From contig DATKMG010000594.1 of the NCBI GenBank assembly GCA_035541995.1, forward strand, positions 1 to 11,055: a stretch of 11,055 nucleotides of DNA, in the 5' to 3' direction. A program made the translations under genes and the position numbers. Under the pieces are notes generated by a model, which was given only the letters and a program-made list of their open reading frames with translations, ran no database searches and had not been told where the DNA came from. How positions within the stretch are numbered: position 1 is the first letter of the stretch; every line of letters starts with the position of its first letter. This DNA is from DATKMG01 sp035541995. Lineage in GTDB: Bacteria; Acidobacteriota; Terriglobia; Versatilivoradales; Versatilivoraceae. Of this stretch, positions 1 through 8,121 are shown piece by piece.

Positions 1-823
1 CAGCCAGGGCATAGAGTACAGGATCTCCACCGTGGTCGGGGAAGCCGGCTGAGACATCGGTGAAGGCAGGCACTCCAGCAGGCGGGGGGCAGTGGGTCCA
101 CTGCCCTTGCTGGCGGATACTCACAGAATTGCCATGAACAATGTACAGGCCCCGGTCATCCTTCGGTGACCCGGGATTGACATAGATCCGTTGAGCGCCG
201 CCGGAGAGATCTATGAGTTTTGACCAACTGTGCCCCCAATCCTTCGAAAAGTAAAGTGACTCGGCAGTCCGACTGCCCATGGCGGCATAGAGGACCCTCG
301 AATTGCCGGGGTCGATGGCCAGGGCGGTCACTGAAGCCAGTTCTTCGTTGTTCGTGACCAGACGCACAGTGGCGTGGTCGTCAGGCATCGTGATACCTTT
401 GACCGTCTTGGGGTCCGGAAGAACGAGGTTCCAGGTCATGCCAAGGTCAGTGCTGCGCCAGAGTCCCCTTGCATGAGCATAAATCACTTTGGGATCCACC
501 GGATCAAACACAAAGTAATCCACCGGACTCCTCAGGTTAAACATCCGCCAGGAGCCGCCACCATCCAGGGAGATGTAAGCCCCGGTCATGTCACAGCGAA
601 CCAGTACAACCTTGGAGTCGTGAGGACTGACTGTGGGGAAAAACATGGCTCCTCCACCTCCGGGACCCAGGACTTCGCAGTGATGGTGGCTAGAGACGCT
701 CCCACTCTGTGGACTAGTAATGTCAGCGCCATAGAATAACCCGGCGGCCATGATAAGCCCCATCAGGATGATCCCGCCGACACTGGCCGGAGGTTCCTTC
801 TGAACAGCTCGGATATTGATCAT
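1..823 (-). CDS. BNR/Asp-box beta-propeller protein, exported or membrane-anchored (3' end outside window)
   Basis: The frame is open without a stop for 274 codons from ATG at 823 to the left edge, so only the N-terminal part is present. GAGGAAG lies a few bases upstream of the ATG and supports this start. Residues about 14-32 are hydrophobic (a membrane anchor or uncleaved signal), so the rest should be outside the cytoplasm. Three Asp-box motifs (S-x-D-x-G-x-S/T-W) are visible at residues 85-92 (SLDGGGSW), 124-131 (STDLGMTW) and 193-200 (SKDWGHSW). Their spacing fits blades of a sialidase/sortilin/GH74-type propeller. The segment GPGGGGAMFFP followed by a T-G-A-Y step resembles the first blade of GH74 or Vps10-like bacterial proteins. 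Asp boxes are structural and do not give a substrate, so a glycosidase role is possible but unproven. It is divergent from the receptor gene to its right. Confidence 0.85.
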   Translation of the reverse strand, partial: MINIRAVQKEPPASVGGIILMGLIMAAGLFYGADITSPQSGSVSSHHHCEVLGPGGGGAMFFPTVSPHDSKVVLVRCDMTGAYISLDGGGSWRMFNLRSPVDYFVFDPVDPKVIYAHARGLWRSTDLGMTWNLVLPDPKTVKGITMPDDHATVRLVTNNEELASVTALAIDPGNSRVLYAAMGSRTAESLYFSKDWGHSWSKLIDLSGGAQRIYVNPGSPKDDRGLYIVHGNSVSIRQQGQWTHCPPPAGVPAFTDVSAGFPDHGGDPVLYALA

Positions 824-837
824 TGCGCTTCCTCGCT

Positions 838-876
838 TGAGATAGAATTACCAGTGAATGATACTATGAGATAGAA
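838..876. repeat. Pair of 10-bp direct repeats upstream of the propeller gene
   Basis: TGAGATAGAA occurs at 838-847 and again at 867-876, exactly 29 bp apart start to start. It lies directly upstream of the minus-strand start at 823 and its ribosome binding site. On the coding strand it reads TTCTATCTCA twice. The spacing is close to three helical turns, so both copies would face the same side of the DNA. It could be a regulator binding site, but two short copies in AT-rich DNA may be chance. Confidence 0.3.
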
Positions 877-1142
877 AATGAAAACCCCAGGTATTTTCCG
901 GTCTATGCGGGACGCCTTGGCAGAACATTTTCTGATATTTTTTGCGAAATTGCGGTTTTTTGGCCGACGACGAATCGGATAGTACGAAATAATGGAGGCC
1001 ACTCTGTATTGTCGGTGCTCAACCATTTAAAAATTCAACACATTGAAAACGAATCAATTGAAACTCCAGCATATGAAAACAGGCTATGTCCATTGATTCA
1101 ATCATTAAAACTAAAATACGAAATCTTGTAACTTTCTTTTTA

Positions 1143-1170
1143 TTTTCACATATTCGTTTTTTCCTATAAT
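1143..1170 (+). promoter_or_regulatory. Candidate sigma70-type promoter
   Basis: TTTTCA at 1143-1148 and a perfect TATAAT at 1165-1170 are separated by 16 bp on the plus strand, inside the AT-rich block. A second TATAAT lies at 1174-1179. If used for the receptor at 1737, the leader would be more than 550 nt. The AT bias of the region makes chance matches likely, so this is tentative. Confidence 0.35.
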
Positions 1171-1724
1171 AACTATAATTCGATATAAATAAAAAGTTTA
1201 CGTATTTTTAACAAAATATACTGGGTTTGGCGCCATCATTGCTGGGCCGATTCATGAGATTCCAGTGGGGCGATCCATAATCTGAAGTACACGAAGTGGT
1301 GTGGTATCTGCATGGTTCGCTGAGCCATATACGCGACGGCTTGTTAGCCGATAAGGCAGATATGCACTTTCGGGACCACTGAGATTGGACCTTAGCCCCC
1401 TCATGGAATCGCTTTACAAGTCTTCTCCACAACGCGTGCAGATCGACCCTTCGAAAGCTCCCTCCCGATCATCCGGCGACAGAAGCCGGGTGTCGTGAGC
1501 AGAGCTATAAATAGAGATCCTTCGTAGTTTCTTCCAACAATAAAAGAGGTCTGGAACCATCTGGAATGCTTCGAAAAGGAGGTAGAAGGTCCGAGGAATT
1601 TTTTTGAACAATTTGGAAGGACGGCATGAAAGGCCGGAGATTTTCGGTACAGGAAGAGGAAAGCAGCACAAACCACCAGAATCATCGACTCATTATTGTT
1701 TTCTTTATTCCATTTCATTGTTTG

Positions 1725-1731
1725 AAAGGAG
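1725..1731 (+). promoter_or_regulatory. Ribosome binding site that decides the receptor start
   Basis: AAAGGAG is placed 5 nt before ATG 1737. It favours that start over the in-frame ATG at 1626, which has its own weaker GGAAGG. Only the 1737 start puts a normal signal peptide at the protein's N-terminus. Confidence 0.75.
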
Positions 1732-1736
1732 TTCTA

Positions 1737-4700
1737 ATGAAAGAGAGAACCAAGACTATCAGTTCCCTGCAAGTACTTGGGGTAGTTTTGGGCCTGGTGA
1801 CACTTCTGGGTGTGCCGGGATGGTCGCAATCCAGTACGGGCAGTGTCCGTGGACTAGTCGTTGACCAGACCAAGGCAGTGATTGTCGATGCTAGTGTTGT
1901 GTTGACCAACACGGCCACCAACATTTCGTTGCAGACAGTAACCAATGGAGTAGGAATTTATGTGTTTCCTGCTGTTGTGACAGGGGCTTATCGACTCACC
2001 GTGGAAGCGCCTGGCATGCAGAAATTCGAAGGAACACTGAAGGTTGAAACTCAGGTGTCGTCAGTAGTGGATGTAGAGTTGAAGGCAGGAGCCGAAGCCA
2101 CGGTCGTGAATGTCTTGGATGTGACCCCTCTGATGACGGTCGACAGCTCCACGCTCGGACACACTTTAGAGCGGCAGCGCATCGAGCAATTGCCTCTTAA
2201 TGGCCGACAGTTGACCAACCTGCTTGCTACCGTGCCGGGTCTGGACCCTGGGTCGCTGCGCGCTTACGGAATGCGCCAGGGCGCCAACGATTTCCTCTTG
2301 GACGGTGCTTCTTTGACGGATCCGGTTTACGGGGATGGAATTACTCACCGGCAACCGGGGTTAGATACCATTCAAGAATTTCACGTTGAAGTTAACACTT
2401 CTTCGGCCAAGTACACACGCATGACCAACATTATTGCCACAACCAAGAGCGGGAGCAACGATATCCACGGAACCGCGTTTTGGACTAACCGCAACAACGG
2501 TTATGGAGTGGCAAGGGCCCGAGAGACCGGTAATTCCTCAGCCAATCCGTTGAACCGAAATGAATACGGCGGTACGGTGGGAGGCCCGGTCAGGATCCCA
2601 GGCCTCTACAACGGTAAAGACCGAACATTCTGGTTCTTTTCTTATGAGGGCTATAAATTGCGACAGTCGAGTCAGGGCAGTGGCAAGGTACCGACAGAGG
2701 CCATGCGCAATGGTGATTTCAGCAACTTAAGGGACAAAGCCGGGACTCTGCAAAAGGTTTATGATCCCTGGACCACCGACGCGACGACCTGGGCGCGGCA
2801 ACAATTCCCTGGCAACGTCATTCCCACCGATAGGATGAGTCCGCTCTGGAAGTACTTCAATCAGGTCATTCCCATGCCCACCAAGCCGGATGTCAATCCT
2901 CTGGTTGCCAACAATTGGTTTGGCACTCGCCCGAACGTTACGGACCAATACACGATTTCTATGCGTTTTGACCAGCAGATCAGCTCGAAGGATCAAGTGT
3001 ATTTCCGCTATAGCCAAGGCAAGAGCAATGCAGTCCGGAATTCCAGCAAGATTCCCATGCTTGACCACGTGGGAAATTTCCGGACCGACTATTACCCGAA
3101 CTACAGCGGTGTGGCCAGTTATCGCCGGACGTTTTCTCCGACCTTGTTCAACGAGCTGATGATGAGTGCCTCACGGGAATCAGGCTATCTGGCGACCGGC
3201 GACTTGAATACCAAGTATGCCGACCAGCTAGGCCTGCCTAATCCCTTCGGCAATGTGGGCTTCCCCGTTATCGGTGATATTGGGTTCGGGGGTGGCAACT
3301 ACTTTCAGCCGGTTAATGCGACCGCTCGCTCCATGAATCATTTCATCATCGATGACAATGCCAACTGGATCAAGGGAAAACACGAGTTTCAATTCGGGGT
3401 CCACCTGCGTTTGGACCAGAACACCTATCTGCCCCAGCAGCAGTTTACTGCCGGGAGTACTGGATTTGCGAGAGTCGGGACTGGTCTTTATAATCCTGAC
3501 ACTGGAACAGAGAACCCCCTCGCCTATAACAACACAGGTAACTTGATGACCAGTGCTTTCCTGGGGATTGCGGATTATTCTTCCCGCATGGCCAAGGGGA
3601 GATATTACATCCGGCAAAGAGAGGCCGCGCTTTATTTTCAGGACAACTACAAATTTACTCCCCGGCTGACTTTGAACCTGGGTGTGCGCTGGCAGTTCTC
3701 TCCCTATCCGAAAGAAAAGCACAACCTCATCTCCAGCTTCGACAAACAGAATCGAGCCATCGTTCTGGGGCAGCCGCTGGATTACATGTACGAGATGGGC
3801 GCCACGACCGAATCCCTGGTGTCCGCTTTAGAAGGGTATGGCGCCAAGTTTGAATCCGCGAGCCAGGCCGGTTTGCCGGAGCACCTGATTTCCGACAATT
3901 GGTGGGATTTCGGCCCCCACGTAGGATTCGCCTACCGGGCGCTGGACGGTCGCAAGGCCTTTGTCATACGCGGCGGTTACAGCATCAGTTACTTCCCGCT
4001 TCCACTGTGGGGTTGGAGCGACCGGATGCGCATGAATGCCCCCTTCGTTGGGACCTATGAAAATCGGTATAACACCGCTGCCAACTACTCTCCCGATGGG
4101 ATCGGCAATTATGGCTTGCGTTCAGTTCCCACTATCATTGCCGGCCAGAACAGCCAGAACGCGATCGAAGTCAATACTCCCACCGGCATAGAGGTTGGAG
4201 GCGACTCATTCATGCAGTCTTACTGGGGTTCGAAACAACCGACTCCCAGGGTCCATGACTGGAGCCTGACCGTTGAGAAGGAAATCATGAAGGACACGCT
4301 CGTGCGAGCTGCTTATGTCGGCAACCATGCCTCCCACCAGGAACTTTTCGACAACTATAATCTCTCGTATCCCAGCTATGTCTGGCTGGAAACCACCAGG
4401 GAACCTTTCCCCACAGGAGATTTAGCCACCGCGGCGATGCACCCCTGGTCTAACAATCTCTATGGCGATCTGCAGGAATGGAAAAACGAGGGATGGGGGA
4501 ATTATGGCGGCGCTCAGTTTGAGATTGAACGTCGCTACAGCAAAGGGTTTGGATTCCAGGTGTTTTACAATGTGGGTAACACTCTAAGAGCCGGCGGGTA
4601 CGGCTGGTACTCCAGTGTGGCGCCCACTGCGGCCTTCTTGCCCGGGCAAGTGCCCGATGATTTCCATGCCCGCGTGAAGCAACTGCTTTATGCACGGGAT

Positions 4701-5477
4701 ACCACGGCTCCCCAGCATATGGTCCGCTGGAATTGGATTGTTGACTTGCCCTTTGGAAAAGACAAATGGATCGGCAAGAATTGGGGCGGGGCGCTAAACG
4801 CAATCGCAGGCGGCTGGCAGGTCACCGGCATGGGAATGTTGCGTGGCACCCATATGTCCTTAAATAACGGTCTTTACTTGACCGGAAACCAGTTCCAATA
4901 CTATGGACATAAATATCCCATTCAAGACTGCACCAGTGGTGAATGCATTCCCGGCTATTTGCTCTACAACGGATATATTCCGGCCTACCAGATCAACAAG
5001 CCGGACGGGATCATGGGCGTGCCGGCGGATTACAAACCATACGTAGCCCCGCTCCATCCATACCCGGCCAATTATCCCGATATCAATCCCGATACGGATC
5101 CCATGTACAATTACTATGGGACTAACACCGTCTGGGTGCCCCTCAAAGACGGCACCCAACAGGAGCAGGACTTCACAGGTTCCGGCGACACTTGCCAGTG
5201 GGGCTGTAACCAGATCACGTATCCCTTGATGAATCAGTACACGCCCAGCACCCGGCTTTGGAACACGGATGCTTCGCTGGTGAAGAACTTCACGCTCAAG
5301 GAAAGTCTGAGGCTGCGGATCCAATTCGACTTCTTCAACCTGTTCAACCATCCCAATAATGATTGGGACCCGATTAATAGTGGGAATGGTCAAATGGGAA
5401 TCATTTACACCAACGGCAACAATTATGATGTGAACGGTCCACGTGTCATGCAGTTTTCCGCTCGCCTCTCCTGGTAG
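1737..5477 (+). CDS. Oar-like TonB-dependent receptor with carboxypeptidase-regulatory-like N-terminal domain
   Basis: A 1246-aa outer-membrane beta-barrel protein of the large Oar-type family expanded in Acidobacteriota. Members are thought to import or bind large, often carbohydrate-derived ligands, but the substrate here is unknown. Residues 1-31 form a signal peptide (KERTK, a Leu/Val/Gly core, then GWSQ). Residues about 34-118 are a CarboxypepD_reg-like beta-sandwich beginning STGSVRGLVVD. Residues about 140-245 are the plug region, with RIEQLPLNGRQ, FLLDGASLTDP and TTKSGSNDIHGTAFW. The remainder is barrel and loops, including LRLRIQFDFFNLFNHPN near the end, and the last residue is the aromatic Trp typical of barrel proteins. 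The mature protein has only four cysteines (1065, 1070, 1153, 1157), all in one late loop region. No SusD-like partner follows; the gene is monocistronic and ends in terminator hairpins. Confidence 0.93.
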   Translation: MKERTKTISSLQVLGVVLGLVTLLGVPGWSQSSTGSVRGLVVDQTKAVIVDASVVLTNTATNISLQTVTNGVGIYVFPAVVTGAYRLTVEAPGMQKFEGTLKVETQVSSVVDVELKAGAEATVVNVLDVTPLMTVDSSTLGHTLERQRIEQLPLNGRQLTNLLATVPGLDPGSLRAYGMRQGANDFLLDGASLTDPVYGDGITHRQPGLDTIQEFHVEVNTSSAKYTRMTNIIATTKSGSNDIHGTAFWTNRNNGYGVARARETGNSSANPLNRNEYGGTVGGPVRIPGLYNGKDRTFWFFSYEGYKLRQSSQGSGKVPTEAMRNGDFSNLRDKAGTLQKVYDPWTTDATTWARQQFPGNVIPTDRMSPLWKYFNQVIPMPTKPDVNPLVANNWFGTRPNVTDQYTISMRFDQQISSKDQVYFRYSQGKSNAVRNSSKIPMLDHVGNFRTDYYPNYSGVASYRRTFSPTLFNELMMSASRESGYLATGDLNTKYADQLGLPNPFGNVGFPVIGDIGFGGGNYFQPVNATARSMNHFIIDDNANWIKGKHEFQFGVHLRLDQNTYLPQQQFTAGSTGFARVGTGLYNPDTGTENPLAYNNTGNLMTSAFLGIADYSSRMAKGRYYIRQREAALYFQDNYKFTPRLTLNLGVRWQFSPYPKEKHNLISSFDKQNRAIVLGQPLDYMYEMGATTESLVSALEGYGAKFESASQAGLPEHLISDNWWDFGPHVGFAYRALDGRKAFVIRGGYSISYFPLPLWGWSDRMRMNAPFVGTYENRYNTAANYSPDGIGNYGLRSVPTIIAGQNSQNAIEVNTPTGIEVGGDSFMQSYWGSKQPTPRVHDWSLTVEKEIMKDTLVRAAYVGNHASHQELFDNYNLSYPSYVWLETTREPFPTGDLATAAMHPWSNNLYGDLQEWKNEGWGNYGGAQFEIERRYSKGFGFQVFYNVGNTLRAGGYGWYSSVAPTAAFLPGQVPDDFHARVKQLLYARDTTAPQHMVRWNWIVDLPFGKDKWIGKNWGGALNAIAGGWQVTGMGMLRGTHMSLNNGLYLTGNQFQYYGHKYPIQDCTSGECIPGYLLYNGYIPAYQINKPDGIMGVPADYKPYVAPLHPYPANYPDINPDTDPMYNYYGTNTVWVPLKDGTQQEQDFTGSGDTCQWGCNQITYPLMNQYTPSTRLWNTDASLVKNFTLKESLRLRIQFDFFNLFNHPNNDWDPINSGNGQMGIIYTNGNNYDVNGPRVMQFSARLSW

Positions 5478-5491
5478 TTGATCCTCCTCGG

Positions 5492-5520
5492 GAGTGCCTG
5501 TTCAGTCGCCACAGGCACTC
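5492..5520. terminator. First hairpin downstream of the receptor gene
   Basis: A perfect 10-bp inverted repeat, GAGTGCCTGT (5492-5501) and ACAGGCACTC (5511-5520), with a 9-nt loop, begins 15 nt after the receptor stop codon. No T-tract follows, so it may protect the mRNA 3' end or assist the second hairpin instead of terminating alone. Confidence 0.6.
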
Positions 5521-5535
5521 TCAATCCCTCGAACC

Positions 5536-5570
5536 AAAGGCTCCGGTCCTTATATTCCGGAGCCTTTTCT
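5536..5570 (+). terminator. Intrinsic terminator of the receptor gene
   Basis: A perfect 11-bp stem AAAGGCTCCGG (5536-5546) / CCGGAGCCTTT (5557-5567) with a 10-nt loop runs into TTTTCTGTT. The GC-rich stem and T-rich tail are those of a rho-independent terminator on the plus strand. The AAA start of the left arm also gives a short T-tract on the minus strand, so weak bidirectional function is possible. Confidence 0.8.
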
Positions 5571-5606
5571 GTTACAAGGTCAGTTTCACCGCAACAATCA
5601 ACAGGA

Positions 5607-5756
5607 TTCACCACAGAGGCGCCGAGAACACAGAGTAAAGGAATGAGAGTGGGTTGATGATCTCAAGGTTGATATTGAATAACCACAATTCCTCTGGGGT
5701 TTGACCTTTGGTGGTCCTGGGAATTCCCTCTGTGCCCTCTGTGTCTCTGTGGTTAA
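5607..5756. repeat. MITE/REP-like element with 29-bp imperfect inverted ends
   Basis: The left end (5607-5635, containing ACCACAGAG and ending CACAGAG) and the reverse complement of the right end (5728-5756, containing CTCTGTGGTT) match over 29 positions with about six mismatches. Between them lie roughly 92 bp with no open frame. The ends are built from a degenerate CACAGAG/ACAGAGG word repeated within each arm. Similar CACAGAG-rich inverted ends are, from memory, common as dispersed intergenic repeats in environmental bacterial genomes, but no family name can be given. It lies between the convergent receptor and lipoprotein genes, where insertion is least harmful. Transcripts of either strand could fold into a long imperfect hairpin. 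Confidence 0.7.
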
Positions 5757-5784
5757 GTCAAGTGGCGCATTTGAAATCTTCTAT

Positions 5785-7872
5785 TTATTGTCCTCTTTCA
5801 ATCGAAGAGATGGCAGCTTTGATTTTTGGAATGAGCGGCCCATGTTTCCTCGGGTCTGCCTTTTCGAGAAACTTTTTATAGTACGCGACGGCTTGTTGTG
5901 GTTGCCCTGCATTCTCAGCCAGCAACCCGAGGTTCACGTAAACTTCTGCCAAATCAGGATCGTATTCGACAGCCTTTTCAAAATGGCCGCGAGCCAGTTC
6001 TGCCTGGCCGCGCTGGATCTCCAGAGTCCCCAGCAGGTTATATGCTTCTGCATACCGATCATCTTCGGCGAGAATGGCGCGTAGAGTCCGTTCCGCGTCT
6101 GCGGGCCGCCTCAGCTGCAAGTACAATGTTGCCAGGTTGGTCAAGTTCTGCAGGTCAGCCATATTCATTCCGGCGGCTGTTTCCATGGCATCGACCGCTC
6201 GCTGCAAGTCTCCGAGCTGCAGATAACTGTTGCCGAGTTCTGCCTGCATTTGGTCAGTATCCACTTTATTGGCGATCGCCTGTTGGAAAATCTGAACTGC
6301 CTGTTGAAATTGCCCAAGCTGTTGGAGGCAAAGTCCAAGCAAATGGTAAAGGAAGGGGTTCGTAGGGTCGCTGTGCACTGCCCCTTGAAGCAATGGTAAC
6401 GCAGAACGATAATGATGCTGATTAATCATCCGCGAGCTTCGCTCGATGATTTCCAGAACCTGGACGCGATCTTTGGGATCCGGACCGGACATATCCAGGC
6501 GCAGGTCACGGCCTGCGCCGGCAGTCGCATAACCGAGCGATTGCAGTTGTCGCAGGGTCTCGCTAGAGATGGGTTGGCGCTCGAGTATGCCTTGAGCGGA
6601 ATCGGCACCCCTCACTTCCTGGATCTTTTTTTGCAGCTGAGCCACTTCCTCTGAATATTGGTGCGTCACATTGCGACTTTCTCCCGGATCGGTCTCCAAT
6701 TGATAGAGCTCCGGAGTAGGCGCCTGAATCAACTTGTACTCGGGGGTACGGACGGCGCGCAACTCAGACCAACCCAGATTTGTTTTGGGATAAATTGTTT
6801 CACTGTAAGCAAAGGTTGTCGGCATAACCTTCCCCTGGGTAAGGGCAGGTACGATGCTCACTCCCTGCGCCTTATCCCCAGGCGAGAGTCCCAACCACTG
6901 CACAATAGTGGGCATGATATCGATGGTTCTCAGCTGTTGTGTGATCACGCGCTTGGGCGCCAATCCGGGCCCGGCCATAATCAAGGGAATGTGCAGCGTC
7001 GAATCGTAAAGAAACACCCCATGCGTGTATTCCCCATGTTCACCCAGGCTTTCCCCGTGATCTCCCATGAGGACCACTAGCGTCCGTTCTTGTAGCCCCC
7101 GATCTGCGAGTCCCTTCAATAACACTCCCACCTGGGCGTCGGCGTAGGCCACCTCGCCCCCGTAGAGGTTTTTCGCATAGCGTGTCCGATAGGGTGCCGG
7201 CGGATCATAAGGAAAATGAGGATCGTAATAATGAACCCAAAGGAAAAAATTCTGCATGGGAGTTCTTCCAACCCCGCGCTGCAATTGGGTGTCAAGCCAA
7301 TTCAAAGCGCGGCCGGTGATAATTTCTGCGCGAACTTCGGGAACGACGCCGGGTAACGCCCCCTTCCCCCTCTTTGTTGTCATCTCATCTATATAGCTGT
7401 TGAATCCGCGATTCAAACCGTAATAATGATCCAGCACGGCAGCAGCGACAAAAGCAGCGGTTTCGAACCCAGCCTGTTGCGTGATGGATGCTAGCGTCGG
7501 CACGCCACTATCCAAAATGAATCCACCATTATCGCGGAGCTTATGCACGGGCGGGTAAGTACCTGTCAAAATGCAGGCGTGCGACGGGGCAGTCAAAGGA
7601 ACTTGGGCAAACGCCTGGGCAAAACGGACACCGCGAGACGCCAAAGCGTCCATATTAGAAGTCGGAACAATTTTGCCACCGTAGCAGGAAAGATAATCGG
7701 CCCGCAAAGTGTCCACGGTAATGAGCAGGACATTGACGTCCCTATGGGTGGAAACCACTCGAGGCTGAGATCCTTCCTTTTGGCTTTGAGAACAATGAAT
7801 CAGAAAGAGGGACAGCCCCATCAATGTGAGGGAGGCGGCAGCGATGAAGCGGATTCTGAAGGGCGACTCCAT
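5785..7872 (-). CDS. Sulfatase-like (alkaline phosphatase superfamily) protein with C-terminal TPR array, copy 1
   Basis: A 695-aa protein. ATG 7872 is chosen because AAGGAG precedes it at close spacing; an upstream TTG at 7911 would only add 13 residues before the signal sequence. Residues about 8-26 are hydrophobic and end at Cys27 (FLIHC). This is lipobox-like, although His at -1 is unusual, so lipidation is probable but not certain. The catalytic domain (about 46-410) has VLLITVDTLRAD (Asp54, metal), LTAPSHACILTG (Thr94 at the nucleophile position), HYYDPHFPYDPP (His219 region) and GDHGESLGEHG (Asp271/His272, metal). True sulfatases have Cys/Ser in a C/S-x-P-x-R motif; here it is T-A-P-S-H, so sulfatase activity is doubtful. 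A linker containing LRQLQSLGYA leads to about five or six TPRs (roughly 475-690), suggesting protein-protein contacts. Substrate unknown. It is paralogous to its upstream neighbour. Confidence 0.9.
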   Translation of the reverse strand: MESPFRIRFIAAASLTLMGLSLFLIHCSQSQKEGSQPRVVSTHRDVNVLLITVDTLRADYLSCYGGKIVPTSNMDALASRGVRFAQAFAQVPLTAPSHACILTGTYPPVHKLRDNGGFILDSGVPTLASITQQAGFETAAFVAAAVLDHYYGLNRGFNSYIDEMTTKRGKGALPGVVPEVRAEIITGRALNWLDTQLQRGVGRTPMQNFFLWVHYYDPHFPYDPPAPYRTRYAKNLYGGEVAYADAQVGVLLKGLADRGLQERTLVVLMGDHGESLGEHGEYTHGVFLYDSTLHIPLIMAGPGLAPKRVITQQLRTIDIMPTIVQWLGLSPGDKAQGVSIVPALTQGKVMPTTFAYSETIYPKTNLGWSELRAVRTPEYKLIQAPTPELYQLETDPGESRNVTHQYSEEVAQLQKKIQEVRGADSAQGILERQPISSETLRQLQSLGYATAGAGRDLRLDMSGPDPKDRVQVLEIIERSSRMINQHHYRSALPLLQGAVHSDPTNPFLYHLLGLCLQQLGQFQQAVQIFQQAIANKVDTDQMQAELGNSYLQLGDLQRAVDAMETAAGMNMADLQNLTNLATLYLQLRRPADAERTLRAILAEDDRYAEAYNLLGTLEIQRGQAELARGHFEKAVEYDPDLAEVYVNLGLLAENAGQPQQAVAYYKKFLEKADPRKHGPLIPKIKAAISSIERGQ

Positions 7873-8121
7873 TAATCTCCTTGTATTATCCCCGAGGATT
7901 CCGTGATCCAAAAATGCCCATTCAGGTCAAAGGATGATATCAAAAATCAGACACAGAAATTCGAGATTATAGGATGGCATGCCCAAGTCTTTATGTTAAA
8001 AGGCAGAGAAACGAGGAATGAAAGCCGTCACTGAGAGAGATTTGGCCCGGTCTGCCAGGCCTCTAGACTCTAACTGGTCAGTTCTTTACGGAGTATCAGG
8101 GCATACTGGTCGAGGTCTGGA
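7873..8121. other. Gap between the two paralogous lipoprotein genes
   Basis: These 249 bases hold no supported gene. They contain the ribosome binding site of copy 1 and a TTGACC word near 7930 on the minus strand without a good -10 partner. The gap is long enough for copy 1 to have its own promoter, so co-transcription with copy 2 is not assured. Confidence 0.5.
8044..8061 (-). terminator. Possible attenuator or weak terminator hairpin between the paralogues
   Basis: On the minus strand GGCCTGG, CAGA, CCGGGCC forms a 7-bp stem with one G-U wobble and a 4-nt loop; on the plus strand the same position would be a C-A mismatch. It is about 60 nt past the stop of copy 2. The following AAATCTCTCTC is not a good U-tract, so termination would be partial at best. 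Confidence 0.3.

Larger units (their letters stand above)
824..1736. other. Long divergent intergenic region with AT-rich core
   Basis: No convincing gene lies in these 913 bases between two divergent genes. From about 1030 to 1215 the sequence is extremely AT-rich, with repeated A/TTGAAAAC-like words near 1042-1080 and an 8-bp inverted repeat GAATCAAT (1051-1058) / ATTGATTC (1092-1099). From 1220 to 1620 base composition returns to that of the coding regions, but every frame is interrupted by stops and no known RNA family is recognised. A small GC hairpin, CCGGC/GCCGG, sits near 1475-1488. A perfect AAGGAGGT at 1576-1583 has no start codon at normal spacing. The region probably holds promoters for both flanking genes and a long untranslated leader for the receptor. 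Confidence 0.6.

Noticed and set aside
374..739. 121-codon plus-strand open frame
   Set aside because: It is antisense to the propeller gene, whose Asp-box motifs and ribosome binding site show the minus strand is coding.
820..1026. 68-codon minus-strand open frame ending at the propeller start
   Set aside because: No ribosome binding site or family character is visible, and it lies across the probable promoter region.
1330..1345. 16-bp exact match to 5882-5897 (TACGCGACGGCTTGTT)
   Set aside because: The match does not extend on either side, and the second copy is ordinary coding sequence for a TPR. Probably chance, although it is somewhat long for a window of this size.
1220..1620. Possible riboswitch or decayed gene upstream of the receptor
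   Set aside because: No cobalamin-type GCCACTG core or other known aptamer signature was recognised. Frames are broken by stops, and short protein-like stretches could not be assigned to any family.
1626..1736. N-terminal extension of the receptor from ATG 1626
   Set aside because: It would bury the signal peptide 37 residues inside the protein. ATG 1737 has a better-placed AAAGGAG and a standard signal sequence.
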